Origin: Robertkochia marina
GTDB taxonomy: Bacteria > Bacteroidota > Bacteroidia > Flavobacteriales > Flavobacteriaceae
Assembly: GCF_004799345.1 (NCBI RefSeq)
Contig: NZ_SSMC01000002.1
Coordinates: forward strand, 868,001 to 932,000
DNA length: 64,000 nt
Direction: 5' to 3'
A model generated the notes under the pieces. That model searched no databases and was not told where the DNA came from. It worked only from the letters and a program-made list of their open reading frames with translations. Every line of letters starts with the position of its first letter. Within the stretch, counting starts at the first letter, position 1. A program made the position numbers and the translations under genes. Shown here in pieces: positions 16,152-22,780 of this stretch.

Positions 16152-16754
16152 ATGAACAAATACGAATCTGAAACATTTGAAGTTTTTTGTTTTTTCTCGA
16201 AAACAAACCTTTCCTTGAAAACATCGAGAGACTTTTTCAATGTATTCTTATCGGACTTTATAGCGGAATATGATTTACACTTTAAACAAAAAGGATTTTA
16301 TAAAAATCCAGACGTTTTGTTAGTCGAACCTGTAAGGCAAGCAAACCTTAAAAAGGAATTATTAAACCATACTTATAAAGAGATTAAGGAAATAAGCGAA
16401 AGTCAAACGTTCATATTTGACAAAAATTGGAATAAAGAAAATCCGCCAAAAATATTGATTGTAATTGCCGAATTAGAAGAACGATACAAAAAGCTCGGTC
16501 TGAACTCATTTTTCATTTCAGCAATTAATAATCAAATAAAAGGAAAGGAATATGAATTCTACAAGTCGAATTTTGACAAGCTTAACGGAATAAAAGGAGG
16601 AATTATAAAACAGACAAAATATAATATTGACAAAACCTATGTAGAATGGTCATATAGGAACTTTCCAATCGAAGTAGAAAGAAATGGAATTGAAAATTGG
16701 AATCCTGGATTTGACATAATATTTGAAATAAATACGTTTGCTAACAATGTATAA
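16152..16754 (+). CDS. Hypothetical protein in a cassette-like segment
   Basis: A 200-residue soluble protein, lysine- and asparagine-rich and encoded by visibly AT-richer DNA than the flanking core genes. No domain was recognised; there is no signal peptide or transmembrane helix. The ATG lies 6 nt after GTTAGCAAAC, and the last codons (GCT AAC AAT GTA TAA) coincide with the left arm of a large cruciform, so the gene sits between two similar boxes as a gene cassette would. Foreign origin is inferred from base composition and this boundary structure. Confidence 0.7.
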   Translation: MNKYESETFEVFCFFSKTNLSLKTSRDFFNVFLSDFIAEYDLHFKQKGFYKNPDVLLVEPVRQANLKKELLNHTYKEIKEISESQTFIFDKNWNKENPPKILIVIAELEERYKKLGLNSFFISAINNQIKGKEYEFYKSNFDKLNGIKGGIIKQTKYNIDKTYVEWSYRNFPIEVERNGIENWNPGFDIIFEINTFANNV

Positions 16755-16871
16755 CCGCAATTACGGCGGATTCGACTACGTCCGAATCCACTCGGAATTG
16801 CAAACGTCAGTGCCAAACCGAAAATTAACGCATATTAACCCGTAACTGACGGTTATACGAGACCGTTATGC
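16740..16871. mobile_element. attC-like cruciform site ending the cassette
   Basis: GCTAAC (16740-16745) and GTTATGC (16865-16871) are imperfectly complementary outer boxes. Inside them GTATAACCG (16749-16757) pairs perfectly with CGGTTATAC (16850-16858). The interior folds into two hairpins: GCAATT/AATTGC with GGATTCG/CGAATCC (16757-16801), and CGTCAGT/ACTGACG (16805-16851). Paired outer and inner boxes with unequal spacers (AAT versus GAGACC) and a foldable centre are features of integron attC sites. The boxes do not match the RYYYAAC/GTTRRRY consensus exactly, so a different mobile cassette system or a MITE is possible. Confidence 0.5.
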
Positions 16872-16902
16872 AACATTTTTAAAAGCAAAAGCCCTGAATA
16901 TT

Positions 16903-17538
16903 ATGAAAAAGAGAATGTTAGTTCTGATCTTTGGAATACTCATATCGTCATGCTATTCTCAAGATAAAGATGAACTTAAAGAAAAACGATTTGAGCAGCA
17001 AATAGATACCATTGTCGAAGAACTAAAATTTAACTATGATTATGATCAGGCGTTAAGAGAATACATTGTTTACAAGACATTCAACAAAGCGATTACAGAC
17101 AGTATTGAAAATCTGGAGAGCGAACAGGATCGCCTGAATTATATCTTTTCAACCAATTTTAAATCAGATATCGCACAAAAAATTTGGGAAGAATTTATTC
17201 ACCCTTCTGATGACAAGTTTACCGAAAGACTAATTGCCATAACAGATAGTGTTGGTTATCCCAGTTTAAGTCGTATTAAGAAATATTATAAGCCGAACCT
17301 TCCGGAGGGATTTAACCCGACCATATTCTTTATTCATTCAAACAAGAAGTACTGGAGCAAAATTAATCAACTGGCAGAAAGAGAGTTTAAAAACGGAAAT
17401 ATGGGGAAGTGCGACTACGGTTATATTAAATGGCATACTTCCGAAAGAAAAGAGAATAAATATCTCGATGAAAATGGGATAGAGTACGCTACAAATTCGG
17501 ATGGTAGAGCGGTATTTATAAGAACGTGTGAAGATTAA
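16903..17538 (+). CDS. Hypothetical lipoprotein, possible DUF6624 relative
   Basis: A 211-residue protein with a lipoprotein signal peptide (MKKRMLVLIFGILISSC, lipidated Cys17) followed by a charged linker. The C-terminal half (about 105-185) has TDSVGYPSLSRI, IFFIHSNKKYWSKI and YGYIKWHT, a pattern faintly like DUF6624 proteins, but the match is from memory and uncertain. No catalytic residues can be named. It follows the attC-like site by about 30 bp and is AT-rich like its neighbours, so it belongs to the accessory block. Outer- or inner-membrane anchoring with a periplasmic domain is expected. Confidence 0.65.
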   Translation: MKKRMLVLIFGILISSCYSQDKDELKEKRFEQQIDTIVEELKFNYDYDQALREYIVYKTFNKAITDSIENLESEQDRLNYIFSTNFKSDIAQKIWEEFIHPSDDKFTERLIAITDSVGYPSLSRIKKYYKPNLPEGFNPTIFFIHSNKKYWSKINQLAEREFKNGNMGKCDYGYIKWHTSERKENKYLDENGIEYATNSDGRAVFIRTCED

Positions 17539-17665
17539 ATAAATCTTCCACAACACAGGCTACAACCACCTGTCTGTCGGCAGACATGACTACATTTAAT
17601 AACTAATGCTTGCTTATAACAGGAAATTGTAAACTACAGTCGAAAACCACCTAATCCCAAATAAT

Positions 17666-18568
17666 TTGGAGAACAAACTCGCTTCTAAAGTTTTGAATGT
17701 AATTAAACAACTTGCAATTTGGTATCTATCAATTAAGATGATCTGCTTTGCCATTCCTAAGATCCTCTTTATGCAATTCAGGGTATTACATTATGAATCC
17801 TTTATACCCTTAGCTGAGTTAAGTAAATACCAGCATATGTGGTCCTTTTTTGGCCGGTCCTATAATTATAATTTGTTCATCGGTTTAATGGAGCTTCTAA
17901 TAGGGATTTTAATTATTTTCAAAAGAACCAGATTAATAGCTCTTTTAATTTCTTTAGGAGTCTGTCTAAACATTTTCATTCTAAATATTGAATTTGATAT
18001 TTATTTTGCAATTCAACACATAACCCTTGATTTACTTATCACCGTAATCCTTCTACTTGAATACAGAAAAGATTTATATAAATTTTTCATTGAATTAGGA
18101 GGGCGAATCCAATCTGTTGATATTTCAGAAAAGAATGTTTTAAATAAACTCAAGCTCCTATACATTTTAGTTCTGCCAGTGGGATATTTTATTTATGCCC
18201 AAAGTTTAAAAGAAAACTATAATAACCAACTAGTAGGTAGCTATGAGCTGAAAAAGTTTGAATTAAACCATACTAAAATAAACTATTCTAAAGGTAAGTA
18301 CGGTTCCGATCCAATGCTTTTCCTGGAGCATAATAATCAAATTGGATTATCAATAAATGATAGTATTTACTTAGGCTGGTACAGTATAACAGACGACATT
18401 TTTAAAGCAGTATTTAATCCTCCCGCTAACGACTTTATAAGAAATATTACTGGTACAATTAGTAACAAATCAATTAATGGCGTATTTAATGACAGTCTTG
18501 AGGTGAAAATTGAATTTGAAAGACTTGATGAAGCTAAAGATTATCTAAACGTACTTTACACTGAATAA
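17666..18568 (+). CDS. DoxX-like membrane protein with C-terminal extracytoplasmic domain
   Basis: A 300-residue protein. The first 150 residues hold four hydrophobic helices with the layout of DoxX/MauE-like proteins (VIKQLAIWYLSIKMICFAIP, LFIGLMELLIGILIIF, LLISLGVCLNIFIL). A fifth helix lies near 168-185, followed by a beta-rich domain of about 110 residues (GSYELKKFELNHTK) that may sit outside the membrane. The start is a TTG at 17666, because no in-frame ATG precedes the first helix; this is tentative. Function is unknown. Base composition matches the AT-rich accessory block. Confidence 0.65.
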   Translation: MENKLASKVLNVIKQLAIWYLSIKMICFAIPKILFMQFRVLHYESFIPLAELSKYQHMWSFFGRSYNYNLFIGLMELLIGILIIFKRTRLIALLISLGVCLNIFILNIEFDIYFAIQHITLDLLITVILLLEYRKDLYKFFIELGGRIQSVDISEKNVLNKLKLLYILVLPVGYFIYAQSLKENYNNQLVGSYELKKFELNHTKINYSKGKYGSDPMLFLEHNNQIGLSINDSIYLGWYSITDDIFKAVFNPPANDFIRNITGTISNKSINGVFNDSLEVKIEFERLDEAKDYLNVLYTE

Positions 18569-18679
18569 AAAGGAAGTAAATTAAAAGACTACAGTTTACA
18601 AAAGAATCTGTAAGCAAAATCTTACTTTTCTGCAAGAATTAGACTATTTACTTTATCTTGATCTTCAATACCGATAAAA

Positions 18680-19063
18680 TTGGCGAACAACATCAACCCT
18701 GAACAAATATTATCATTCATACTAATAGGAACCTTTCTGATAGCCTGGGTTTGGTTGTTGAAAAGAGGTGCAATAGGTATAGTGTCTTCAGAAGCAGTTG
18801 AAGAGGACATAAAAAAGGATTTAATGAAAAAGGGAATGAAGCTGGTTGAAATAAAAACTCCCAAAGCATTTGATACCGGACCCTTTCCTAAATTTGGAAT
18901 ATCCATTGGGATTCAAACGAATATCGCAGGATTCCGCGGTGAAAAAACCCGATATAGAATAGTTAAATACAAAGACGGTAAAGATCAAATAAAAGAGTCT
19001 TGGGTTAAGTTAGAATTTGTGGCTTTCTCTTTAGTAAGCATAAAATGGTCTCCGGAAATTTAA
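18680..19063 (+). CDS. Hypothetical protein with one N-terminal membrane helix
   Basis: A 127-residue protein with a single transmembrane helix near residues 9-28 (ILSFILIGTFLIAWVWLL) and a soluble basic C-terminal part. No ATG is available ahead of the helix, so a TTG start at 18680 is used, which lowers confidence. No domain is recognised. A 94-residue frame on the opposite strand overlaps it and is judged a shadow. The gene lies within the AT-rich accessory block. Confidence 0.5.
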   Translation: MANNINPEQILSFILIGTFLIAWVWLLKRGAIGIVSSEAVEEDIKKDLMKKGMKLVEIKTPKAFDTGPFPKFGISIGIQTNIAGFRGEKTRYRIVKYKDGKDQIKESWVKLEFVAFSLVSIKWSPEI

Positions 19064-19164
19064 AGGATTAAAATAAACCTCACACCCAATAAGCTGTACC
19101 CAACTAACTAACTTGAGCCGGGAGAGTATAGCCAGAATACCTCTCAAAATTTAAAAATAAGAGA

Positions 19165-19944
19165 ATGGGATTATTTGACATATTTAAAAGAAGGAAAACT
19201 GACGCAACGTTCCCCGAAAATGAGCTGGAAAAAACCTTGATGGATGCAACTACGAATGTATCTGCAAGAACAGCGTTTTACGAAAAGTTACTTTTGAATG
19301 ATTTCGTTGTTATAACCAATAATCATTACCCTTCTGAGGAAGAAGTCAGAATGTTGGAAAAAGACATGAAAGTTCAATTTGCAACTTTTGAAGATGGTAA
19401 AATACCTGTATTTACTTCCACTAACAGAATATTTGACAAAGGCTATATAAGAGAAAAATTGCCGTATTTAGCTCTTAAGGGTCAAAACTTACTTAGTATA
19501 ACCAAAGGCTCAACACTCATCCTAAACCCGTATTCTGACTTTGGAAAAGAGTTAATTCCAAGTGAAATAGAAAGTTTGTTGAATGGCTCAATCTTTGACA
19601 AAACCAATGAAATTATAATTGAGCAAGATACTGAAGTTCAAATTGGACAACCTGCAAAGTATCCACATGAACTAGTCAGGGCTTTATCTGAACTATTTTA
19701 TAAGAAGCAACATGTAAACGCTGCATATTTAGGTGCTATTAAAATGGATAAAACCGAAAAACTTCCCCATTTAATTATAGCGATCGAAATTGAAGGAAGT
19801 TTATCTTCAATTACAAGAGAAGCCGGACCACTAGCTGAAAAAATATTACCAAATGAAATAATCGATTTTATTCAAATTGATCTTGAAAATGGTATTTCTG
19901 ATTATTTTTTAAATCAAACAGAACCCTTCTACAAAAAAGATTAA
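19165..19944 (+). CDS. SseB family protein
   Basis: A 259-residue protein matching the two-part SseB (enhanced serine sensitivity) family. The N-terminal part (20-140) shows RTAFYEKLLLNDFVVI, IPVFTSTNRIFDKG, GSTLILNPYSDFGKEL and IPSEIESLL in the family's order. The C-terminal part (about 160-255) begins with YPHELVRALSELFYKKQHV and carries AYLGAI. SseB proteins are cytoplasmic; their biochemical role is unsettled, and in Gram-positive bacteria relatives accompany type VII secretion. Here no secretion genes are nearby. It is the last intact gene of the accessory block. Confidence 0.8.
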   Translation: MGLFDIFKRRKTDATFPENELEKTLMDATTNVSARTAFYEKLLLNDFVVITNNHYPSEEEVRMLEKDMKVQFATFEDGKIPVFTSTNRIFDKGYIREKLPYLALKGQNLLSITKGSTLILNPYSDFGKELIPSEIESLLNGSIFDKTNEIIIEQDTEVQIGQPAKYPHELVRALSELFYKKQHVNAAYLGAIKMDKTEKLPHLIIAIEIEGSLSSITREAGPLAEKILPNEIIDFIQIDLENGISDYFLNQTEPFYKKD

Positions 19945-19961
19945 ACTACGGGGAGGTTTAG

Positions 19962-20309
19962 GCTGCACGCCCCGGATTTCCTTCAGCGAGGTTTCTAAAA
20001 CAGTGCATTTGCGAATATTATAAAAGTTACCTTAAGGATCTTGAACTCCTCCTTTATGGCATCATTCCGGTAATCATTAGCATCATCATCATTTTGATCT
20101 CATTTAAAACATTAGGAAAACTGCAGAAACCGATCTATTATCTTACAGGATTGAACATTCTGTTATTGAACGGACTAGCAATTTCAATGCAATTATAAAT
20201 GATAAAGTGAGCCTGTTCAAGCTTTACACCGTCCATACTCACCTTTGTATCACTGATCTTATTATTCCTCTTAGTATTCAAAGAGAAAAAGGAGCAACAA
20301 ATAAAATAG
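19962..20309 (+). pseudogene. Decayed membrane-protein gene with in-frame stops
   Basis: One frame from 19962 to the TAG at 20307-20309 reads as a coherent small membrane protein (YGIIPVIISIIIILISF, then PIYYLTGLNILLLNGLAI, then SILTFVSLILLFLLVF and a charged tail KEKKEQQIK). It is interrupted by TAA at 20196-20198 and TGA at 20208-20210, and it lacks a usable start. The continued hydrophobic pattern on both sides of the stops in the same frame suggests nonsense decay rather than chance. The family is not recognised. Confidence 0.45.
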
Positions 20310-20311
20310 CA

Positions 20312-20351
20312 CTTATAACCTCGTAACTCCGTAACCTCTTAACTTCGTAAC
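20312..20351. repeat. Degenerate 8-bp tandem repeat array
   Basis: Five consecutive octamers: CTTATAAC, CTCGTAAC, TCCGTAAC, CTCTTAAC and TTCGTAAC. The period equals that of the array at 15951 and the core TAAC is shared with it in part. It lies between the decayed gene and a GCCGGC-TGC-GCCGGC hairpin (20354-20368) that follows the AIM24 gene's end. Confidence 0.75.
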
Positions 20352-20370
20352 CCGCCGGCTGCGCCGGCTA

Positions 20371-21171
20371 TCAAAACCTGTTATCCCCATCAAGAAGGTC
20401 ACCCAGGCCGCCAAGAACAGAGCCCTCTCCCCTTTGCTTGCCTCCCGTACGAGGTATGCTGGCCAATACTCTGCCTGCCAATCGGCTGAAGGGTAATGAC
20501 TGTATGTACACCACACCGGGGCCGCGCAGGGTGGCGTAAAAAAGTCCTTCGCCGCCAAACACCGTATTCCTGATCCCGCCTACAAATTCAATATCGTAGT
20601 CAACATGTTGGGTAAAGCCTACAATACATCCGGTATCTACTTTCAGTACCTCTCCGGCCTGAAGTTCTTTTCTTGCCAGGGTACCTCCGGCATGTACAAA
20701 GGCCATCCCGTCTCCTTCCAGTTTTTGCATGATGAAACCTTCACCACCAAAAAGCCCTCTCCCGAGACGTTTTGAGAATTCTATACCCACAGAAACCCCC
20801 TTGGCTGCACACAAAAAGGCATCTTTCTGACAAATAAACTTCCCCCCGTAATTCGTGAGATCAATGGGAACGATCTTTCCCGGATAAGGAGACGCAAAGC
20901 TTACCTTGCGTTTGGCCGCATCATTATTCAGGTAGGCGGTCATGAACAAACTCTCTCCCGTTAGCAAACGTTTACCGGCAGAAAAGATCTTACCCAGTAC
21001 ACTACTGTCCTGATTGGAGCCGTCACCAAAAATAGTGTCCATTTTAAGCCCCTGCTCCATCATCATAAAACTGCCCGCTTCTGCCACTACAGCCTCCTGC
21101 GGATCAAGTTCGATCTCCACATATTGCATTTCTTCTCCATAAATTTGATAATCGATCTCGTGTGCATTCAT
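20371..21171 (-). CDS. AIM24/TIGR00266 family protein
   Basis: A 266-residue beta-rich protein of the AIM24 (TIGR00266) family. Recurring stretches include [50 protein letters not shown] and [18 protein letters not shown]. Bacterial members are cytoplasmic proteins of unknown function, while the yeast mitochondrial relative supports cristae organisation. It follows the DUF4442 gene by 64 bp on the same strand and is probably co-transcribed. The glycine-rich C-terminus ([15 protein letters not shown]) is typical of the subfamily. Confidence 0.88.
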   Translation of the reverse strand: MNAHEIDYQIYGEEMQYVEIELDPQEAVVAEAGSFMMMEQGLKMDTIFGDGSNQDSSVLGKIFSAGKRLLTGESLFMTAYLNNDAAKRKVSFASPYPGKIVPIDLTNYGGKFICQKDAFLCAAKGVSVGIEFSKRLGRGLFGGEGFIMQKLEGDGMAFVHAGGTLARKELQAGEVLKVDTGCIVGFTQHVDYDIEFVGGIRNTVFGGEGLFYATLRGPGVVYIQSLPFSRLAGRVLASIPRTGGKQRGEGSVLGGLGDLLDGDNRF

Positions 21172-21235
21172 TCTTATTAAAGTTTAAGTTGATTTACTCT
21201 ATAAGTGAAGATTATGGGAAAATTGTTACACCCCC

Positions 21236-21688
21236 TCAACGATCTTTTCGCCTCAGGGTCCACTCAAATTCAAAAACAGAGACAACATCTCCGGCTTCAT
21301 CTTTACCCACGGCACGCATCCAGCAGGTATGCCCCTCACCTGTTTCCAGCACCCGGGTCATTATGGCATCGAGTTTTTCACCGTCATCACAGGTAAAGCG
21401 AATGGTTCCTGTAGCCTTCTTAGAGAAGGTAGCCTTATTATTAAGTACCAGCATGCTTACCGGTTTCCCGGCAGCACGGATCTTTGACATGACCAACACC
21501 CCTGTTGCCAGCTCTGCCGCCATGCCCTGAACCGCCCAAAACATCGAATTAAACGGATTCTGATTGATCCATCGATGTTTTACCCGGGTAACAGCCTTAT
21601 TGGCGTCAAACGATTCTACCCGCACCCCACTGATCCAGGCCGAAGGTAATTTAAACAAGGTGAAGGTGTTAAGTTTTGAAGGTGTCAA
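21236..21688 (-). CDS. DUF4442 hotdog-fold thioesterase-like protein
   Basis: A 150-residue protein of the DUF4442 family, which has the hotdog fold of acyl-CoA thioesterases. The stretch RWINQNPFNSMFWAVQGMAAELATG corresponds to the long central helix of the fold, although the family's activity is not established. The start is TTG at 21688: no in-frame ATG exists nearby and MTPSKLNTFTLFKLPSAW matches the N-terminal pattern of homologues I recall. It heads a probable two-gene transcript with the AIM24 gene. Confidence 0.82.
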   Translation of the reverse strand: MTPSKLNTFTLFKLPSAWISGVRVESFDANKAVTRVKHRWINQNPFNSMFWAVQGMAAELATGVLVMSKIRAAGKPVSMLVLNNKATFSKKATGTIRFTCDDGEKLDAIMTRVLETGEGHTCWMRAVGKDEAGDVVSVFEFEWTLRRKDR

Positions 21689-21788
21689 TACGTATGTTTT
21701 TTTGGATGAGCTCCCTAAATTATTGATTATAAATCACACCCGAAAATCGATTAATTCTTAAATAAATGTTAAATTACAGTACTTTGTA

Positions 21789-21820
21789 TTGCATAATACC
21801 TTCTTTTGGATATATATTTG
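21789..21820 (+). promoter_or_regulatory. Promoter of the DUF4870-PadR-PspC-GIN operon
   Basis: TTG (21789-21791) and TATATTTG (21813-21820) are separated by 21 nt, matching the flavobacterial consensus TTG-N17-23-TAnnTTTG. An inverted repeat GTATT-GCAT-AATAC (21786-21799) overlaps the -33 element and is a candidate operator. Confidence 0.75.
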
Positions 21821-21885
21821 TATAAGAAATTACATGGTAAAGTAAATTATCTGCCATAACATCAATCAAAAAACGAATCAGTATC

Positions 21886-22356
21886 ATGGACACCACCATC
21901 AACAAACATCAAATGAACCTAGCCGCCATCATTCATATTTCGACCTTTTCGAAATATTTTATTCCATTTGGGAATTTTATTCTACCCCTTATTCTTTGGA
22001 TTTCGAATAAGGACCGGTCTGAATTTATAGATGAGAACGGAAAGAATGCCTTAAATTTTCAGATCAGTATTTTATTATACAGCTTATTCCTGGGTATTAT
22101 ATGTATTCCCTTTGTGCTGTTCACGGCCTTTGATTTTATTCAACTGGCCAATATCCTGGAGCACAACACCCACGACATAGACCTTCCGGTACAAAGCCTG
22201 TACGATTTAAGTGTGGGCATGATCCCGGTAGGCATCGCAGGATTGCTCATCTTCGGTCTGTTCGTTCTGGACGTGCTGTGTACCATCATTGCAGGAATAA
22301 GAGCCAGCAAAGGCATATCCTATAATTATCCTATCACCATCAATTTCATAAAGTAG
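21886..22356 (+). CDS. DUF4870 membrane protein
   Basis: A 156-residue protein of the DUF4870 (Tic20-like) family with about four hydrophobic segments. The family pattern is visible as LAAIIHISTFSKYFIPFGNFILP, then FIDENGKNALNFQIS and a final helix ending DVLCTIIAGIRASKG. The role is unknown; it heads the operon containing PadR, PspC and GIN-domain genes and is presumed to take part in the same envelope-stress function. A strong promoter lies 66 bp upstream. Confidence 0.85.
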   Translation: MDTTINKHQMNLAAIIHISTFSKYFIPFGNFILPLILWISNKDRSEFIDENGKNALNFQISILLYSLFLGIICIPFVLFTAFDFIQLANILEHNTHDIDLPVQSLYDLSVGMIPVGIAGLLIFGLFVLDVLCTIIAGIRASKGISYNYPITINFIK

Positions 22357-22435
22357 CAACCATGTAATCATCAATCAATCAACAATCAATCATCAATCAA
22401 AAAGCGAACAGTTTAACTTAAAGTATTATGTAACC

Positions 22436-22780
22436 ATGAATATAGAAAACACAAAGGCGCAAATGAGGAAAGGGGTTTTGGAATACTGTATACTTTCTAT
22501 CCTTGAAAGTGAAGACCAGTATGCATCTGAGATCCTTGACACCCTCAAAGACGCCAAGATGCTTGTGGTAGAGGGTACAATTTACCCTTTACTTACCAGG
22601 CTGAAAAATGCAGGGCTCCTCACCTACCGGTGGGAGGAATCGACTTCCGGGCCACCGCGTAAGTATTACGCCCTGACCGACGACGGCACCAATTTTCTCA
22701 AGGAGCTGGACGCTACCTGGGACGAACTGAGAAACGCAGTAAACCTAGTAACCCGATCTAAAAGCACTAACAATGAATAA
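22436..22780 (+). CDS. PadR family transcriptional regulator
   Basis: A 114-residue winged-helix regulator of the short PadR-s2 type. The DNA-binding domain covers residues 12-90 with YCILSILESEDQYASEILD, the wing VVEGTIYPLLTRLKNAGLL and the turn SGPPRKYYALTDDG. It overlaps the following pspC start by 8 bp, so translation is probably coupled. PadR proteins usually repress their own operon, and a dyad over the -33 element of the operon promoter (21786-21799) fits that role. The effector is unknown. Confidence 0.92.
   Translation: MNIENTKAQMRKGVLEYCILSILESEDQYASEILDTLKDAKMLVVEGTIYPLLTRLKNAGLLTYRWEESTSGPPRKYYALTDDGTNFLKELDATWDELRNAVNLVTRSKSTNNE

Noticed and set aside
15998-16240. 80-codon minus-strand frame with an eight-residue peptide repeat
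   Set aside because: The repeat is produced by the 8-bp tandem array read in three phases; it also overlaps the 16152 gene.
16757-16801. tRNA-like hairpin (GGATTCG...CGAATCC)
   Set aside because: No acceptor, anticodon or D-arm pattern; the hairpin is part of the attC-like cruciform.
18622-18906. 94-codon minus-strand frame
   Set aside because: It overlaps the plus-strand gene at 18680, which has a better membrane-protein pattern and lies on the strand of its neighbours; no domain seen.
20313-20558. 81-codon minus-strand frame at the end of the AIM24 gene
   Set aside because: It is a shifted frame over the AIM24 gene and the degenerate octamer array.
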